A stretch of DNA of 64,000 bases from Patiria miniata (lineage: Eukaryota > Echinodermata > Asteroidea > Valvatida > Asterinidae): NCBI RefSeq assembly GCF_015706575.1, contig NW_024037059.1:14855730-14919729 (forward strand), written 5' to 3'. Under the pieces are notes generated by a model. That model was not told the DNA's origin and did not search any database. It saw only the letters and a list, made by a program, of their open reading frames with translations. Of this stretch, positions 34,301 to 49,300 are shown one piece after another. Numbering within the stretch: the stretch's first letter is position 1; each line of letters starts with the position of its first letter. The position numbers and the translations under genes are program-made.

Positions 34301-37300
34301 ACATACTCCAACCCCACCCCAACTCCATCTCCACCCTCCAACCCCACCCCAAGCCCAGCCCTAAGAATACAGTAAACTCCGGCTAAACCGACATCGTGTA
34401 AACCGTCATATCGCTTAAATCGGCCGTTTGACGAAAGTCCCGATTGTCTCTAATGCATTTCCATTGACATTTTCATTTCTAAGACGGCCTTTGTAAGTCG
34501 CCATTTCGCTTATGTCAACGTGTAACTTTCAGTCCCATTTCCTCAAAACCACAAAAAATCCTCTGTGTAAGTCGGCATCGTGCTCTGCGGTTTGCAAGAA
34601 GTGTCGGGTGAAAAGTCCCACACACTGCTAACTGACATCTATTTATCAATGGCACGGCCCGTGATTGATGCATCGGTCAGCAGTGTACATTGTGTGCATC
34701 GTTCGCTTACACGTGCGCGATCAAAAAGGGGTTTTCCCGATAGCACATCAATACCAGTACCCCCTCTCGACTGCACGCATGCGCTCTGTTCAGTTTGGGG
34801 GTCCCCTTATTGTACCAGTACCATGCACACATTTAATTCGTGACTGTACACGTACGTACATGTACGTGCACAATGTACACCACATGTACATGGACGTACA
34901 GTATGCAAGCGATCTGTATATCGTACCACTGTTAACGCTAGCCGGCCGCGCCGTCCTTGCTTCGTACGTACGTACATGTACATGCATGACTTTCTGTGAT
35001 CAATACCACAGCCTGTTTGTGATGATAAACATTGAGGATATATTTGCTGGAATCAACCATGGATGTAGAAATAAACCAGGGTAAATCAAAGCCTTTGAAT
35101 TTTAGCCATGAATCTTGTTTGCATGATCCAGATACAGATGCGCATAGGCCATTAATTCAATCTATTTTTTTCACTCCGTGATTCAATTTGTGTATTTGTG
35201 TAAGTCGGCAAAATGACGACTTGCAGCAGAAGCCGACATTCGCGTAAGTCGTCACAAATTCTCTGGTCCCGAGAGTGCCGTCTTAGCCGGAGTTTACTGT
35301 ACATCGATTCTGGCCTATAAGTATCAAGTCCATCACAAGTCCATCACAAGTCAGTCGTTCGTCATCATTCCTCCCCTGTTACTTGTGACTGGATTGTGAC
35401 TGGATTGTGATTTACATGTGATTTACATGTGATGGACTTGACTATAATAATACCACCTGTTCTCGTTCAGTACAAATGAAGCATACACAAGAATACGTTC
35501 TGATAAAAGTCAAAACTATGGTATTTCATAAGTTGTTTGAAAATATTTTACCCGATTTTTTTTTCTTTTTCAGTGGGAAAGATCACTCTATTCCAGAGGC
35601 CAAGCATGCACTACTAGGTAAGAATTTCATACTTCTCTTGAAGTTGAAAAGACTATCTCTTATTGAACCTTTTGATTACACTTACATGTACTTCTCCAAA
35701 GTTACTTCTCCAAAGGAGGTTTTGTAGTTTACTGTAATGAGCTGTTGTTGGAAAAGTGAATTTGATACATCACTAATATGTGGCACCTAATGAGTAGAAA
35801 ACTATTTACAGACCAAACTAAGGTACCACCACCTTTAACATTCTTAACATCATGTGGTCGGACATGCAGCGAATCGGATTTTACGGAAGTTATTGATTTA
35901 GAACTACTAGTGCAGTGCCTGTCTAAAATGTGCATGTTCGGGAAGGTCAAATTGCTTGGCCGTTATGGAATAGCCCCCAGTGAAGGTCAGCTAGCTCTTT
36001 GCACACGCGTGTAGTGTTAATTTTGACATCACACAACTCAGTGGCCCCATACGCACGTGTTGTGTTGCGTCATATTGAGCACGCGCGCTTTAACTTTACC
36101 TGACGTAAACAATTGAAAAGAACGGCAGTGCGTGGTGTTATGTTCTAAGCTATATACTGCCACGTTTGCCTCAGAACCCCTCTTCAAAACCACTTCAAAC
36201 TTGGCACTGCACATTCTGTTGTCCCGAGCAATACAGCCGCCGATTTTCAAACTCATACGGCGCCCAGTTCTGGAGATAATCGAAATACAGACAGACAGAC
36301 AGACAGACACACAGAGATTCCTGGAATTATAGTAAGGATAAACCCACCCACTTTAACTGAACATTGTCTTGATGTGCCAATTTTTATAAAACATAGAATG
36401 ATAGCTTTATGTGGGATTTAGAGGATACAGAACGATTTTTTGCAAAGGTGCCTGAGAATTAGTTGTTAGGATTATAGTTTGATTTTAACCAGTAGATATT
36501 GTATTAACATTTGTATTTTTGTCTCCCTACTGCAGGCTATACGCCTGAGTTTCTAGATGCCCTGAATACCTTAGAGAAGGTGTGTAGTTCATCCAGCGAT
36601 TACAGACATCCGTTATTCCTGGTGGTTGAGGGTGAGCCTGGTGTAGGAAAGACACGCTTCCTGAGAGCTGTCATTGATGCCGCTATCAAGAATGATATGA
36701 GGTTAGTTTCTGTCTCTTTTCTTGAGCCCAACATTCCACTTCCTTAGTCAATTTCATAAAACTCATTCATGATCACTATATAACTTCAAACGCTTCATTT
36801 GAATTGACATTTGATCAAGTCAAATATCTTTATCAGTGTTTGTAGTTTCTGATAACCCAAATCAGACTGCATAACTATTTTTGTGTTTTTCCCACTTGTT
36901 GTGTATGTATAACTAGATTTGGTCCAATGTTGAGCTTCTTGCCCTGTAGACTGTGAGATGTTTATAGGAAATTTGAGCTTAACTGTCTAAACTTGAGATA
37001 AACTGTCAACATCTCAAACCATCAGTTCTAAAATAGAGCAGTACAAAAACCATAGAGCTATATTAAATTACTAGAGCGCTAACTCCTCATTCTCGCGCGC
37101 GGAGACACTTTGAAGCCGCTCTGGGCGCAGACATTTTGAATTTATGTGCATGTTTGTAGAACACAATCAAAATAGATGGATTGAATTTTGAAAGTGTACT
37201 TTGAGTCTAAATGCAATGCGCAAGTAGCAGATACGCAAACAACTTAACACGTCATGACAGTTCAAAAAACGTCACGGCGAAAAGCATCTGCAGCGGAGGG

Positions 37301-40300
37301 ACGCGTACACGTTGCACTGTTTCCATAGAGCAAAATGACATGCTCATTTGCTGATAGTGCGTTTCGGTTTTGGGCGTATCGGATTAGATGACGCACCGGT
37401 ATGGAATACAAACACAAATATGCAAATAGCTGTACAAAAGCCGTACAAAATTTCGAGTTTTCCATAGGTTTGTGCACAAACATGGATGCGCCAATCAGGC
37501 ATTACTTTGTTCATCGAGTTAGCGCTCTAGTAATTTAGTATAGCTCTATGACAAAAGCTGATATCATTACAGCTACACTGTACTGTACTAAGCATTGGCG
37601 GCCAAAATCACTAAAACAAATGACTATACCAAATCATTCTTTCTAGAGAAGTGTTCATTCTAGCGAAGTTCTAGTGTTTATTGCAAACAATTGATTGTTC
37701 GCTGTGTTTGGTATACCGTTGGGCTCTGTTACATGCAGATCACACATACTGGCGGCCTGTGTCAAGTGTTGGCCTTAGTAATGCTTAAACATCACACGAA
37801 AGTTACGCTGAACATTGACCAAATCGAATGTGTATTACCGTCCTCAACACCCACAGGATTGCGTGTAGCAGACCCACCGTCAGCAGCACCAGTAACCCCT
37901 ACACCACAGCCTGCTATCTCATCACTGAGCTACTAGAGCTAGCCGATATCCCCAGCCCACAGGAGAGGGAACAGATACTGGAGGAACGTTATGGAGGAAC
38001 CGAGATGTATAATAGCCTGAGTCTGCTCAACAACCTGCTGGGAATACAGGTAGGTTCAAGACAAATAATGTCCCCAGCAAATTTTAACAAACTCAATTTT
38101 TGTCTGTACACACAATTCCAAGTACAAAATGTAAAACATCTTGAGAAATTTACAGTCAGGGACCAAATTCATTGCGGCGCTGCTAAACAGATAAAATGTG
38201 CTAGCCGTGCTTGCCTTTTCCCCCATGATTTACAGTGAGCAACGTAAAATAAAGCATGATTTGCACTGCCAATGACGGCTCATTTTTGTCGACTTGATTA
38301 GTTCTTAACATGTTACAACTCTGGAACTCCAGTCTGAAAAAGTCCTTTAATTTTACCCAATGAATTGCATTCCAATTTTCCAACCTATTTCATGTCTTTT
38401 GTACTATTTTGTCCCCAGCTTTCTGCCCACGAGTCCGTAGCCAGCCTCTCCCCAGCGGGGCGTACCAAATCCCTCCAACGCCTCCTGGGTCGTATCGTCC
38501 GAGACACCCAACTAGACACCAACACGGCCACTCTGATAGCCATCGATGACGCCCAATACATCGACAAGGACTCCTGGGCTTACTTACGCTTCTTCGCCGG
38601 CTACTCTTGCCTGTTCGTTCTAGGCATGGGAGAGCTCAGGAAGGGGGCGGAGTCTGAGGCCGTGGAGGGGAGGGAGAAGATCTTGAACAGTCCACTGTGT
38701 ATCCACGTCAAGCTTGACGGGCTGGAGTCTATCAATATGGAACCGTTGCTGTGCCAGCTGCTGGAAGTGGCTAGCGTGCCCAGGGAACTCACCAAGTAAG
38801 TTCACTTACATCTTGTGTTTATTTGGCAACTTTAACACCCATGGTTCAGACTGGCGATCAAGACTCAAGCCATTTCACAGAAAAATCAGTGGTGATTCTA
38901 GTTAAAGCTATAGTCCATCATTTGCAGCCATCCGATAAGTAACTGGCGTAATTATTGTTGAAAAACATACTTGGTTGAAAGATAGTAAGTGGACTAAACT
39001 CCCTGTGAAATTATTCTTTCTGGCAAGCTGTCATTTTGAAGTAATCAACGAAAGAAGGTCTTTCCAACGGTGCGTCTTAAGACGCACCGTAGGAAAATTT
39101 AAATTAGTAGTTCGTTTTGTTATTCGGTGAAGCGCACGCAAGCATTGGCACGACGCACACGCGCGCGCGGTTGCTATAATTCGTCGGATCAGTGCGGGAC
39201 ATTGCGTATAGCTGCAATTCAAAACAATTCAAAACATGATTCAGCAACTTTTGATTTGAAATTCAGATCCTAGAATGCTATTTTTCTCGGAATATATAGC
39301 TGAAGCTGAGCTGAAACTTCATCAGGTTAGTTTTTCAGTATCCTTCATTAGATTTTGAACACTTCTTTTGCTTCAAACAAACAAAATGCACAAATTACAA
39401 ATGATGGACTATATCTTTAACCCAAATACGTTTTCATTTCACAAAGGTGAAATTACAATTGAGCAGATATTTACCAATCAGTGACTATGTTTTTTCGAAC
39501 AAAGTTCGTACTGAAAGTGTAGATGGTGAGGCAAAACTGACTTTCTGTTCAACAGTTTAATTTTATCTTCTGGTCTCGTACAGATAAACTTGTAATAGAT
39601 TTGCAGAGTTTGCATTTGGTTTGGCTCATGGCTGGATTTGTGTCTGAAATCAAAACGTGCCAGGGTTCTTCCAATGTATACTTTTTAGTGCTTGAAACAT
39701 CAAAACTTCATTCAATACCTTGGAATAACTCTGGAATGCCAGTTTGAATTTGAGTTACTGTTCGAAATTGTTTCAAAAGCGCAGCAAAGTTTTGTGTACC
39801 TTACCAACACAAAACGAGCACAGAAAGCCATTTGATTTATGTTTTATGGTATTGAAGCTAGGTCATTGAGTACTTTGAACACCATTTGCAAAAACTGTAT
39901 TTTAACCGATTCAAGGAACAACAATATAATAAATCTGAAGTAGTTTGCTAAAAAACAAACTGTCAAAATTTCAGCTCAATAGTTATAAATTTTATGAAAA
40001 TTGTGGTGATGTATCTTTATTCTCAAAAAGTAAAGTTTCTGTTAAAAGCCCTCCCTTCCAAATGTTTGTTGTTACGTTGTCAATTACGGTGCGCAACCTG
40101 ACTGTTGGTGTCAGGAACCGGATCCAGATTATGGGATCGGGTACCCATAAACCAACTTTACAAATTACTTAGTAACTTCTTAGATTTTCAAAATGAAAAC
40201 CAGGCTACATGGAAACCAATACAGATTTCATGTTTGCGTGCATTTTAACGTGCGACAGATTACGCTTGCGAAAGTTGAAGTTTACACCGTAAAGCTATAA

Positions 40301-43300
40301 AGCTCTTTGGACAAATATCGGGATTTGAATTTTGGGCTTGTTTTTTATTACGGGTACGTGGGTACCGTGTTCTACTTCAGTAGGATACCTGGTTCCTTGT
40401 CATTCCGGGAAAAATATTTCTCATTCACAGAAACGTAAACTATTGCAAACTAAACTAAATTTAGGTCAGTTTGTGGCAGTATTTGAGAAAAAAAACCCCT
40501 TTTTTTTTTCTCTCTCAACCGTTTGGTTTTCACCATCGCGAAAAAATGATGGTAATTCCTCTTTTCTGGAAAATGACAGCTAACTAGGCGCAGTGATTTC
40601 ACAGGATGCTTAGACCTATCATTTACAAATGTTTGCAAATGGTGTTCATTATGTTTAAAGGTATAGTCCATCATTTGTAATTTGTGCATTTTGTTCGTTT
40701 GAAGCACCAAAAGTGCTCAAAATCTAAAGAAGGGTACCGAACAACTAACCTGATGAAGTTTCAGCTAAGCTTCAGCTGTATATTCCGAGAAAAACAGCAT
40801 TCTAGGATCTCGATTCCAAATCAAAAGTTGCTGAATCATGTTTTGAATTGGGCCTGAATTCAGCGTCCGATACACGTTCTGACTGAGCCGATTGCAGCTA
40901 CGCGATGTCGTGCACTGATCCGGCGAATTTTAGCAACCGAGCGCGCGTGTGCGTCGTGCCAATGCTTGCACACGCTTCGCCGAATAACAAGACAAACTAC
41001 TAATTTAAATTTCCTATGGGGCTTCTTAAGCGCTGTTGGAAAGGCATTCTTTTGTTGATTACTTCAAAATGACAGCTTGCCAGAAAGAATAATTTCACAG
41101 GGAGTTTAGTCCCCTTACTATCTTTCAACCAAGTATGTTTTTCAACAATACATGTAATTAGGCCAGTTACTTTTTGGATAGCTGCAAATGATGGACTTTG
41201 GCTTTAAGAAAAAAAGTCAAAAAATGCACCTTGCTCATGAAGTAATCACAAATCAATTCTGACTTTTAGTCGCTCAAAATTGTGCTATCAAATGGATTGA
41301 TTTTTTGACAGTACAAGTATTATTTGTCAAGATGGGGGATTAATTTAAACTAAGTTCATTGGCAAGTTTGTTAACGGGTGAATTCTCTGTATTTCTCTTT
41401 CAGTTTGTTGGGCTCTCGTCTGGCAGGCAAAATCAACCCATCCTGGGTCAAGCAGTGTGTCAGCAATCTACTGCATCATCAGTTGCTGGAGATCAACACC
41501 AAGGGCAAGCAACCTCACTGCAATGTGGCCGAGGGAGTCAGACTGATTGATCTAGAGATACCTGCGTCGCTCAGTGGTAAGTCCAAAAACTACATCTGAA
41601 AAACTTTCCTCATGAATAGTCGGCAGTGAATGCATACGGGTTTGGAGTGAGCATGTACAAACTGTATGGACTCTGCAGGAGCCCAGCCAGTACGTGGCAC
41701 ACGGTGGGCAGACTCACTTGGTCCTGTAGAGAACGCTCGACCAAATTTTGTCCTGAACATGCACAAACCTCTTGTGTAGTTGTGGAAGAAAGACATGGAC
41801 TCTCAAGTACCCTCTCTGAAGATTCAGGGATCGAGAGTTAGGGGAACAACTGGGAGGGACATTCCTCCAGCCGATTTCACAAAACAGTGCGTAGTTTACG
41901 CCATGCGTATCACTTACGCACCAAATTTGCTTCATAGCTGCGCATTAAATTTACGAGGAAGGTCATGAAACCTGGTGTGGCTACGCAAGGTTTTAGATAA
42001 TTCAAACATGTTGGATGAGGATAATATTGCGATGTCTTTTGTTTTCCGTTCAGCCACGAAAGAGTCGTTGAATACCTCCACCAGCCGTTTAGCAAAATAA
42101 GTTTGTCGGACTTTCTTTTGAAGTATGCGGCAATTCTAAAAGTTATGTCACGGAAAAATGGCAATTTTTATTTACTTCGAAAAGCTGCGAGTTTGCTGTC
42201 TCAACCTTGATAATTTGTACAATAACAAGCTCCACAACAATCATGATTGGTCAGTAAAATAGTCCATTGTCAGTCCCTATGCCACCTAAAATGACTGTAT
42301 ATTACGCAATAATTTGTTGCGTAAGTCGCGGACTTACACTCTGTGCAACTTTTGTGAAATGTGTCAAACGTGTGAAATCGGCTGCAGACACGAAAGCAAA
42401 GACGATTTGTGCACATTTAGAATACAATTGTTTGAGCTTAGTTCGCGCCAAGTACGTACACGTGGTGTGTCCCGTCCATTGGGCGCGCGAAAGTCATCTA
42501 AAAACACCATTTACTGTTCGTGCACAGAGTACATACATGTAGCGCTCAATTGTCCTTCATCTCCGTCTCTCATTTTCTTTGTTGAGGGGGTACTTCTGCG
42601 TGAAGTCCCTAAGCTCCTTATGAGTGATGTCAGCTAAAACTTCACATTATAAGAAAATGTTAAATGATTGTGAACAATTGGCTGTTTTTTTAATAATGCA
42701 GTTGATTTTGTGAAACTGCTAAAGCACATTAATTGCACAACAAAATATTTCATAAGATGGAATTTTGCGTCGGGGTGCTGTAAATCAAATTAGGTTTTGC
42801 CCTTCATTGACGTATAAACACCCGAGTGAAAGTTGGAAAAAACTCAGTCGGGTGGGACTCGAACCAACAACCTCCTGCCTTCTAGTGCAGATGTCTTGCC
42901 GCTCGACCACCGAGCTAACGGGATCGGTTGGCTGGTTCGAATCTGATGTACATAGCAGCGGGTACCGCATTAACTATTCATTAGATGGATTTTTTTGTAT
43001 GAGATTCGAACCAGCCAACCGATCCTGCAAGCTCGGTGGTCGAGTGGTAAGACATCTGCACTAGAAAGCAGGAGGTCGTGGGTTCGAGTCCCACCCGAGT
43101 GATTTTTTCCAACTTTCACTCGGGAGGTAACACACTGAGTATACAGTGTTTATACATCAGTGAAGGGCAAAACCTAATTTGATCAACAAAATATTTGTTA
43201 AAAAGAATGGTTTGCCGCCATTTCGAGCAACTCTTGTCATACTTGTGACTTGTGGCCGATTTCATAGCACTGCTTGATAATTAATTTATTGCCTAAAGGT

Positions 43301-46300
43301 GTGCTAATTAATGCAGAAAAAAAATTGGGTGATGTCGACATGGAAAGCCTTGCTTGCTTAATACGGAGATTGATATTGTTGCAGCACTATATTTATAAAG
43401 CAAATTGTACAATTGAGGTTAGCGTACTGTTTGTTATGCTGCTTTTGGTGCCCTTGAAACGAATGGAGGCTGTGTTAAAATGTGCTTAGCAGTGCCACCA
43501 AATTGGAAGGTTCTTTGCCAGTTTTAATTCGGCCTTGTTTGCAGTTCAGAGCAAGTGTTTTAAATTATGACCTGTTATCATCATCTTGCTGTCCACAGGG
43601 TGTATGATTGCCTTCATTGATCGTCTCCCTGCTGCCGAGGGTACAGCTGTCAAGATAGCATCCATCATTGGGGCCTCCTTCAATAATGCAGTGCTCAGCC
43701 ATCTCATGCCTCTTACTCCAGCACACAAGGTAAGCACTCAGTTCTTGACTTTTATCCGATGTTCGTTAGTTCCTTCGCCTAACTCATCACACTCTATAGG
43801 GGCAGTACTGTTTCTTGCTTCAAATTGCTTCAGATTTCTGGTTAGATGCGTGATACGGCACTTGGGCATGCACGTGCACGAAACTCGGCACGTGACTGCA
43901 GTATATTGTCAAATATCCGTCAGAATGCCAGCTGTCAGCAATCATGGCGCGTGCGCATTGTTCTACATGTTCTATGCATTGTTCTATACGCAGACGGGGC
44001 ATATCACGCATGTAGACAATCCATTCCGTACATTTTGTACACAAGCTAAGACAAGTCGTTTATCCTTTGATCAGTACTTGGCAGCACTTGTAGCAAGCCA
44101 AGATGAAAGCTTTGCTTCTGAAGGTTGTAGATAGCCAAAAAATTTGTTATTGAACAAATTTCATGAATAAAAACTGAATTTGTCATACAGGGTGAGTAAA
44201 AAAAACGAAACCCAAATGTTGGGAATATTGTTTTAGTGAAGTTGTGCATGTAACACTTCCAAAATCTAGGATATGAAAGCCCAAGTCATAAGCTTTCTTT
44301 TAGTACAAGAATCATTCAAATCACTCATGTACTTTTCAAGTCACGGAATTTTAAACACAACCACTGTGTAAGGTTCTGTCCACGGAAAACAAATCACACA
44401 GGGATGTGTGTGAATTGTTTTCGTTTTGCTGAAAGAATGCACACCTTTTTTTGTGATCCGTGGACAGAACTTTAAAACGGTGGTTGTGTTTAAAATTCCG
44501 TAACTTGAAAAGTACTTAAGTGATTTGAATGATTCTTGTACTAAAAGAAAGCTTATAAATTGCGCTTGCATGTCCTAGATTTTGAAAGTGCTACATGCAG
44601 AACTTCAATAAAACAATAGTCTCAACATTTGATTTTTGTTTTTCTTGACTCACCCTGTCGAGCACAGGGAGAACAACTTTAGTACAAGTGACTCACAATG
44701 CAAGCATTTGTCCTGTTGCCGTTTCTCAACTTATGTGTATCAGTTAACATCCTGCCAAACAATCTTGCTTTCAGTGCGACCTTCTTAAGTTTAGATTTGA
44801 CTCGGAATGGAGTGTGACATTTACTGATTGCAAATCATTTTGCAAAATCATAAGCCTGCTAACTCTCACCGATGTTTGGTCCGTCTCTCTTTTGCACGTG
44901 ACAAATTTAAACATTGTTTGTGGAAGTGCAATGCATGGCAGATTGCAGATATAACTCCTCATCACTTTGATACTAAAGTCCCAACAATCATTTCATTAAA
45001 ACCCATATAACAGGTTGACAATTTAGGCTTGTGAATCAAATTGATATCACATTGCTGTGTAAAGAAAGTAGTGGGGCTTCTCAACTTGATATTTCATGTA
45101 GTGGGGAACACAGGCATTTTGTAACTGGGTTTAAAAGCACAAAGGCACGTAGGAACATTTGCGATTTCCCGAAAATGTAACGAGAAAATCCTTGCTCAAA
45201 GTGAAGATAGGACTAGAACCAAATACCCTGTGAAATTATTCCGCCTGAAATAGCATCATTCGGGGGAAAAAACCCAAATGTTATTGAATGTGGTTTGAGA
45301 AAATGTGCCTGCGGGCATGTTTTTTTGTGTGTGTTAGCAACAGAGTCCAGTTACGAGACCAAAAAATTGTCCAATACTCAGTCTCTGGTCAGCGCGCGCG
45401 TCGATTTTAATCATGCGCGTAAACCTTTTTTTTTTCTTCAAATTAACACGGAAGCTACAACAGCGCCCTCTATTGCTGCGCCTCCTCAAATTTTTGTACC
45501 AAGGAGCACCAAGGAATGGGGAAATTGCACCAAGGCAAATGATAAAGGGCACCAAGGCAAATTATGGAGGACACCAATGTTTAATGAGGACACAAAAAAG
45601 CAAAATAGTACCGGTACCCACCTTGTCTGTACAATACAAGCTTGAAAAAAAAAAACCACCAAAAAAACCGCATCGCCGCATCAATTCCGGAACTTCGGGC
45701 TGACCAGAGACCGACTATTTTTTTTTTTGCCTTAGCTGGTTTTGTTTTTTAACGTATCCACTGAGCTGAAAATTCAACAAGTTAGTTTTTTCCCCCTCCT
45801 TCAGAATTTGAGCAATTTTGTTGCTTGAAACAAAAAAACAAATGCACAAAAAAAGCAAGTGTTCCCAAGGATGTACCTTGAACATTTTGGACCTGTTCTT
45901 GTATTAGGCATATTTCATTCAGTTCAATCAAGTTACTGATCTGACATCTAACCGATGATTTGATATTTCTCCACCAGGTCCTTGAGAGCATAGGAGGCCT
46001 CATCTCAGCAGGAGTCTTCATCTATGAGAATGGGCTGTTGCGATTCCAGTCGGCCACACTTCAAGAAACAGCCTATGGACTCCTTGTGGAAAAACAACGG
46101 CGCAAGCTGCATGAGAGATATGCCATCTACTTGGAGCAACGTTACCTCGGATTCAGCAAGAAAAAAAGTAAGACAATTTTATATTCCTTTACAGTAAGCC
46201 ACTTCTGTACTTCACTTGCACATGCTATCTGCCATATGTCAATGCAAAATTATTTAGGTAATCAGAAAAATTGTCAGGGAAGTACAAAATCGTTTCAAGC

Positions 46301-49300
46301 TTCCGTTTAGATGCGTGGGAAAAAGTGCTGCTTGTAAATTTGGCTACCATTTGCCATGGACTTCTGTACATTGATTTGCTTTATATTCCCAAATTCAAAC
46401 AATTATCATCATGTGCAACTGGAATACTGAACTGGCTTATTTTCTGGATTATGCCGAGAGAAAACATGTTTCCTATCATACCCAACCCAACCTAGAAAAT
46501 CATGCAGAATCTAAATCTTATATTTTTGTGGACATCGACCTGTGTCTTTGGTCAACATTGTGGTCTTGTGAAATGTTACAAACGCACGAAAAAGAAAAAA
46601 AAAAGAAATTATTTCACCGTCGTCCTACACAATTTCTATAAAAATTTTGAGAAGGAGAAATAAAAACGATTACCCACCCACTCACCTTTTAGTCTAATAG
46701 GAAACTTTTTTTTTCTTGGCCTTATTTTGATTGATTTTGTAATCCTATCAGCAGCACTTTGTATCCGAAAAGCTACATGTACGTGTTTGGAATGATATTG
46801 ACAGAATTTTGGAGCACTTAAAAACCCAATAAATCAAACTTTGGATTTTCCCTCTCGAGTAAACATTTAACAATGTGGAATGATAAAAATGCGTGACTAA
46901 ACTGGATTGTGTAGCGGGCAATGAACCACTTGCTGCCAATGGTACAACCTCGAACCAAAAACATTAATACAGAAAATAAATGCACCAGAAAAAAAAAAGA
47001 TATGATGTTCTTTGAATCGACTTGCAGATGTTTGTTTGGCATTTTTACGGTGTGCAATTCAACCTGCTACGCTATGTTGGCCATTTTAGTGTGATGGGAA
47101 ATAGTCTAACGTTGTTGCATGCATATGACGCATGTGCTTCCTCCACCATGAAGCCTATGCTGATGGCATCAAGGGGAAACAACAGAGGTTTTCTTCCGGA
47201 AATAGTGGTTGTAAATAGGCAAACAAAAAATATGGATGGCAAAAATATTCCAAGCGTTAATAGAACAGGACCCTTTTTTTTTTAATATTGTCGATAAAAA
47301 CTTTAAGGTCGCGTCATAAAATTAGGGTAGGTCGGGTAACCGGAGGCAGAAATATATATAAAAAAATTGACGTTATACCAAAAAGGTAAATCGGAGAGCA
47401 GTTACCGAAGAAGTCTAAAAGTTACCAAGAACAACAAAACATAACCTTCTTTTAAAATTAGAAACAAAGTAGAGTGTAACAATTATCATGGACTTTGTCT
47501 TCTTGTAAAAACATTTGTGTGCACCTAAAATTGAGTCACACATGCATGTATTTTTTAAAATTCATAAATTCATTTTTTTGAACAATTCATAATTTTTCCC
47601 CCTACAAAACCTGATTCTTTTTATAAGGGAAAATGAAAACGGTTTCCCATAATTTTAATTATTTGCTCTTTATCTGTCATATCATTCCAAACTTGACTTT
47701 CATGTAGGTTTGTAGGTTTTGGATACAGTGTACTATGCAGCCGATTTCACGAAACAGTGCGTAACTTACACAATGCGTAGGACTTAGGCAACAAATTTAG
47801 TGTGCAGCTGGGCAATAGACTATGATCGATTTCACGAACTTGGCATAGCTGCGCAACATTTCAATAATCTTAACATCTTAGACAAGGAAAATAACAGCAT
47901 TTATGACAGCTGTTTGTGTATGGTTTTGTTCGTTCACGAAACAGTTGTTGAATCACTTCTGCCTGTTATTTTGAAAACAATTTTGTCCCACGTTGTTCGG
48001 AATCGTGCAGCTATTCTAAAAATTCTGTCGAAAGTAAAATAGCAATTAATTTACTTGAGACAAAGCCGTGTCTTGTATCAAAATTGAAAAGTTGTGCAAT
48101 AATAGGCGCCATGACAATTAGGATTTGCTGCTAAAATAGTTCATTTCCAGGTGCTATGCCACACAAAGATTGCGCAAATTACACCATAATTTGTTGCACA
48201 AGTTGCAGACTAACACACTATGAAACTTTTGTGAAATTGTCATTAACTTAAATGTAGCGCAGCATGAAATGTAGTTGAGTTATGCCATTGCGTAAAATTT
48301 GTGAAATCGGCTGCAGAAAATATATAAAGTAGAATTTCTGTTTCCCAAAGTTGTACATGTATTTCCAAAACTTCCAAACAAGTAAAACCTTTAAATGTGG
48401 GTCAATTTAAAAAAAATGAAAACGCTTGGTTTATTCAAATAAGGAGCTTATTTCTAGATGTGAAAAAAAATCCTGTATTTCAATGCTCTAAAACCTAAAA
48501 ACTTTGAAATCCTTCGAGTCCAAATGTCCCAATTTTTTTGTGTTGCTTAAAGAAAAAAATGCAAATTTTGTGACTGTAGGAATTTTTTTAAAACTTTTTT
48601 TTACCTTAATTTTACCCCACATTTTCTGTTGCTAATATTGTAAACCAAAAATTATGTTTTTTTCAGTTTTTTCCAAAAAACGTCTTCAAATTACCCTACC
48701 TGCATCAGTTGCCATTCCCACCCACCCAGCAAAAAGCTGTTCTGATATGCTTATCGATGCTTCACCACTATTACAGCTTCGAAAAGCTGTCTTTCCCACT
48801 TTGGGGGTTTGCCCACAGCATCTGGCATGCTCAGTAACCTTTTCACTATTGACCTGCACACCTAATGAACTTTCTTAGCTGCCTGCTGACAATAGTTAGG
48901 AATTCTTATTGTCAAGACATACTGCAATGTTATATAATCAGGCCTTTGAGTAAAACAGCAAAAAAGCTGCCATCAAAAAAAGCCTGGTTTTTCCAGCATG
49001 TATTACACTTTGAACGCATCTATTACTGCTTTGAAAATGCCCGTTTTCTGATGTTGTTTTTGTACGTAAACAGTTTTCGCATAGCGCTTCACTTATTAAC
49101 TTTATGTACATGTAGCATTAAAGATGTGCCATCCCTGATACTTGTTCTAAAACAGATTCAAATAGTTTTACCAAATTTATTTTCAACTTGAAGTTTGACT
49201 TGATTTTTATGACTGTATGAACTTAACGTGTTTGTTTTGGAAAAAAATTAACTTCTGAATTTCTAGTACATGTACACTGTAGTAATTTTGAAGATCCTGT

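Noticed and set aside
33960-34386. Pro-rich frames after the C2 exon
   Set aside because: They are exon sequence, its tandem copy and C-rich intron read in the wrong frame.
42840-43101. Two possible tRNA genes
   Set aside because: A- and B-boxes are present but no proper acceptor stem forms, and the copies sit in an inverted mobile unit; SINE heads explain them better.
45413-45703. Frames similar to those at 14053-14385, suggesting a duplicated gene
   Set aside because: Both are the same family B TIR repeat; the shared peptide comes from repeat sequence with poly-A/T runs.
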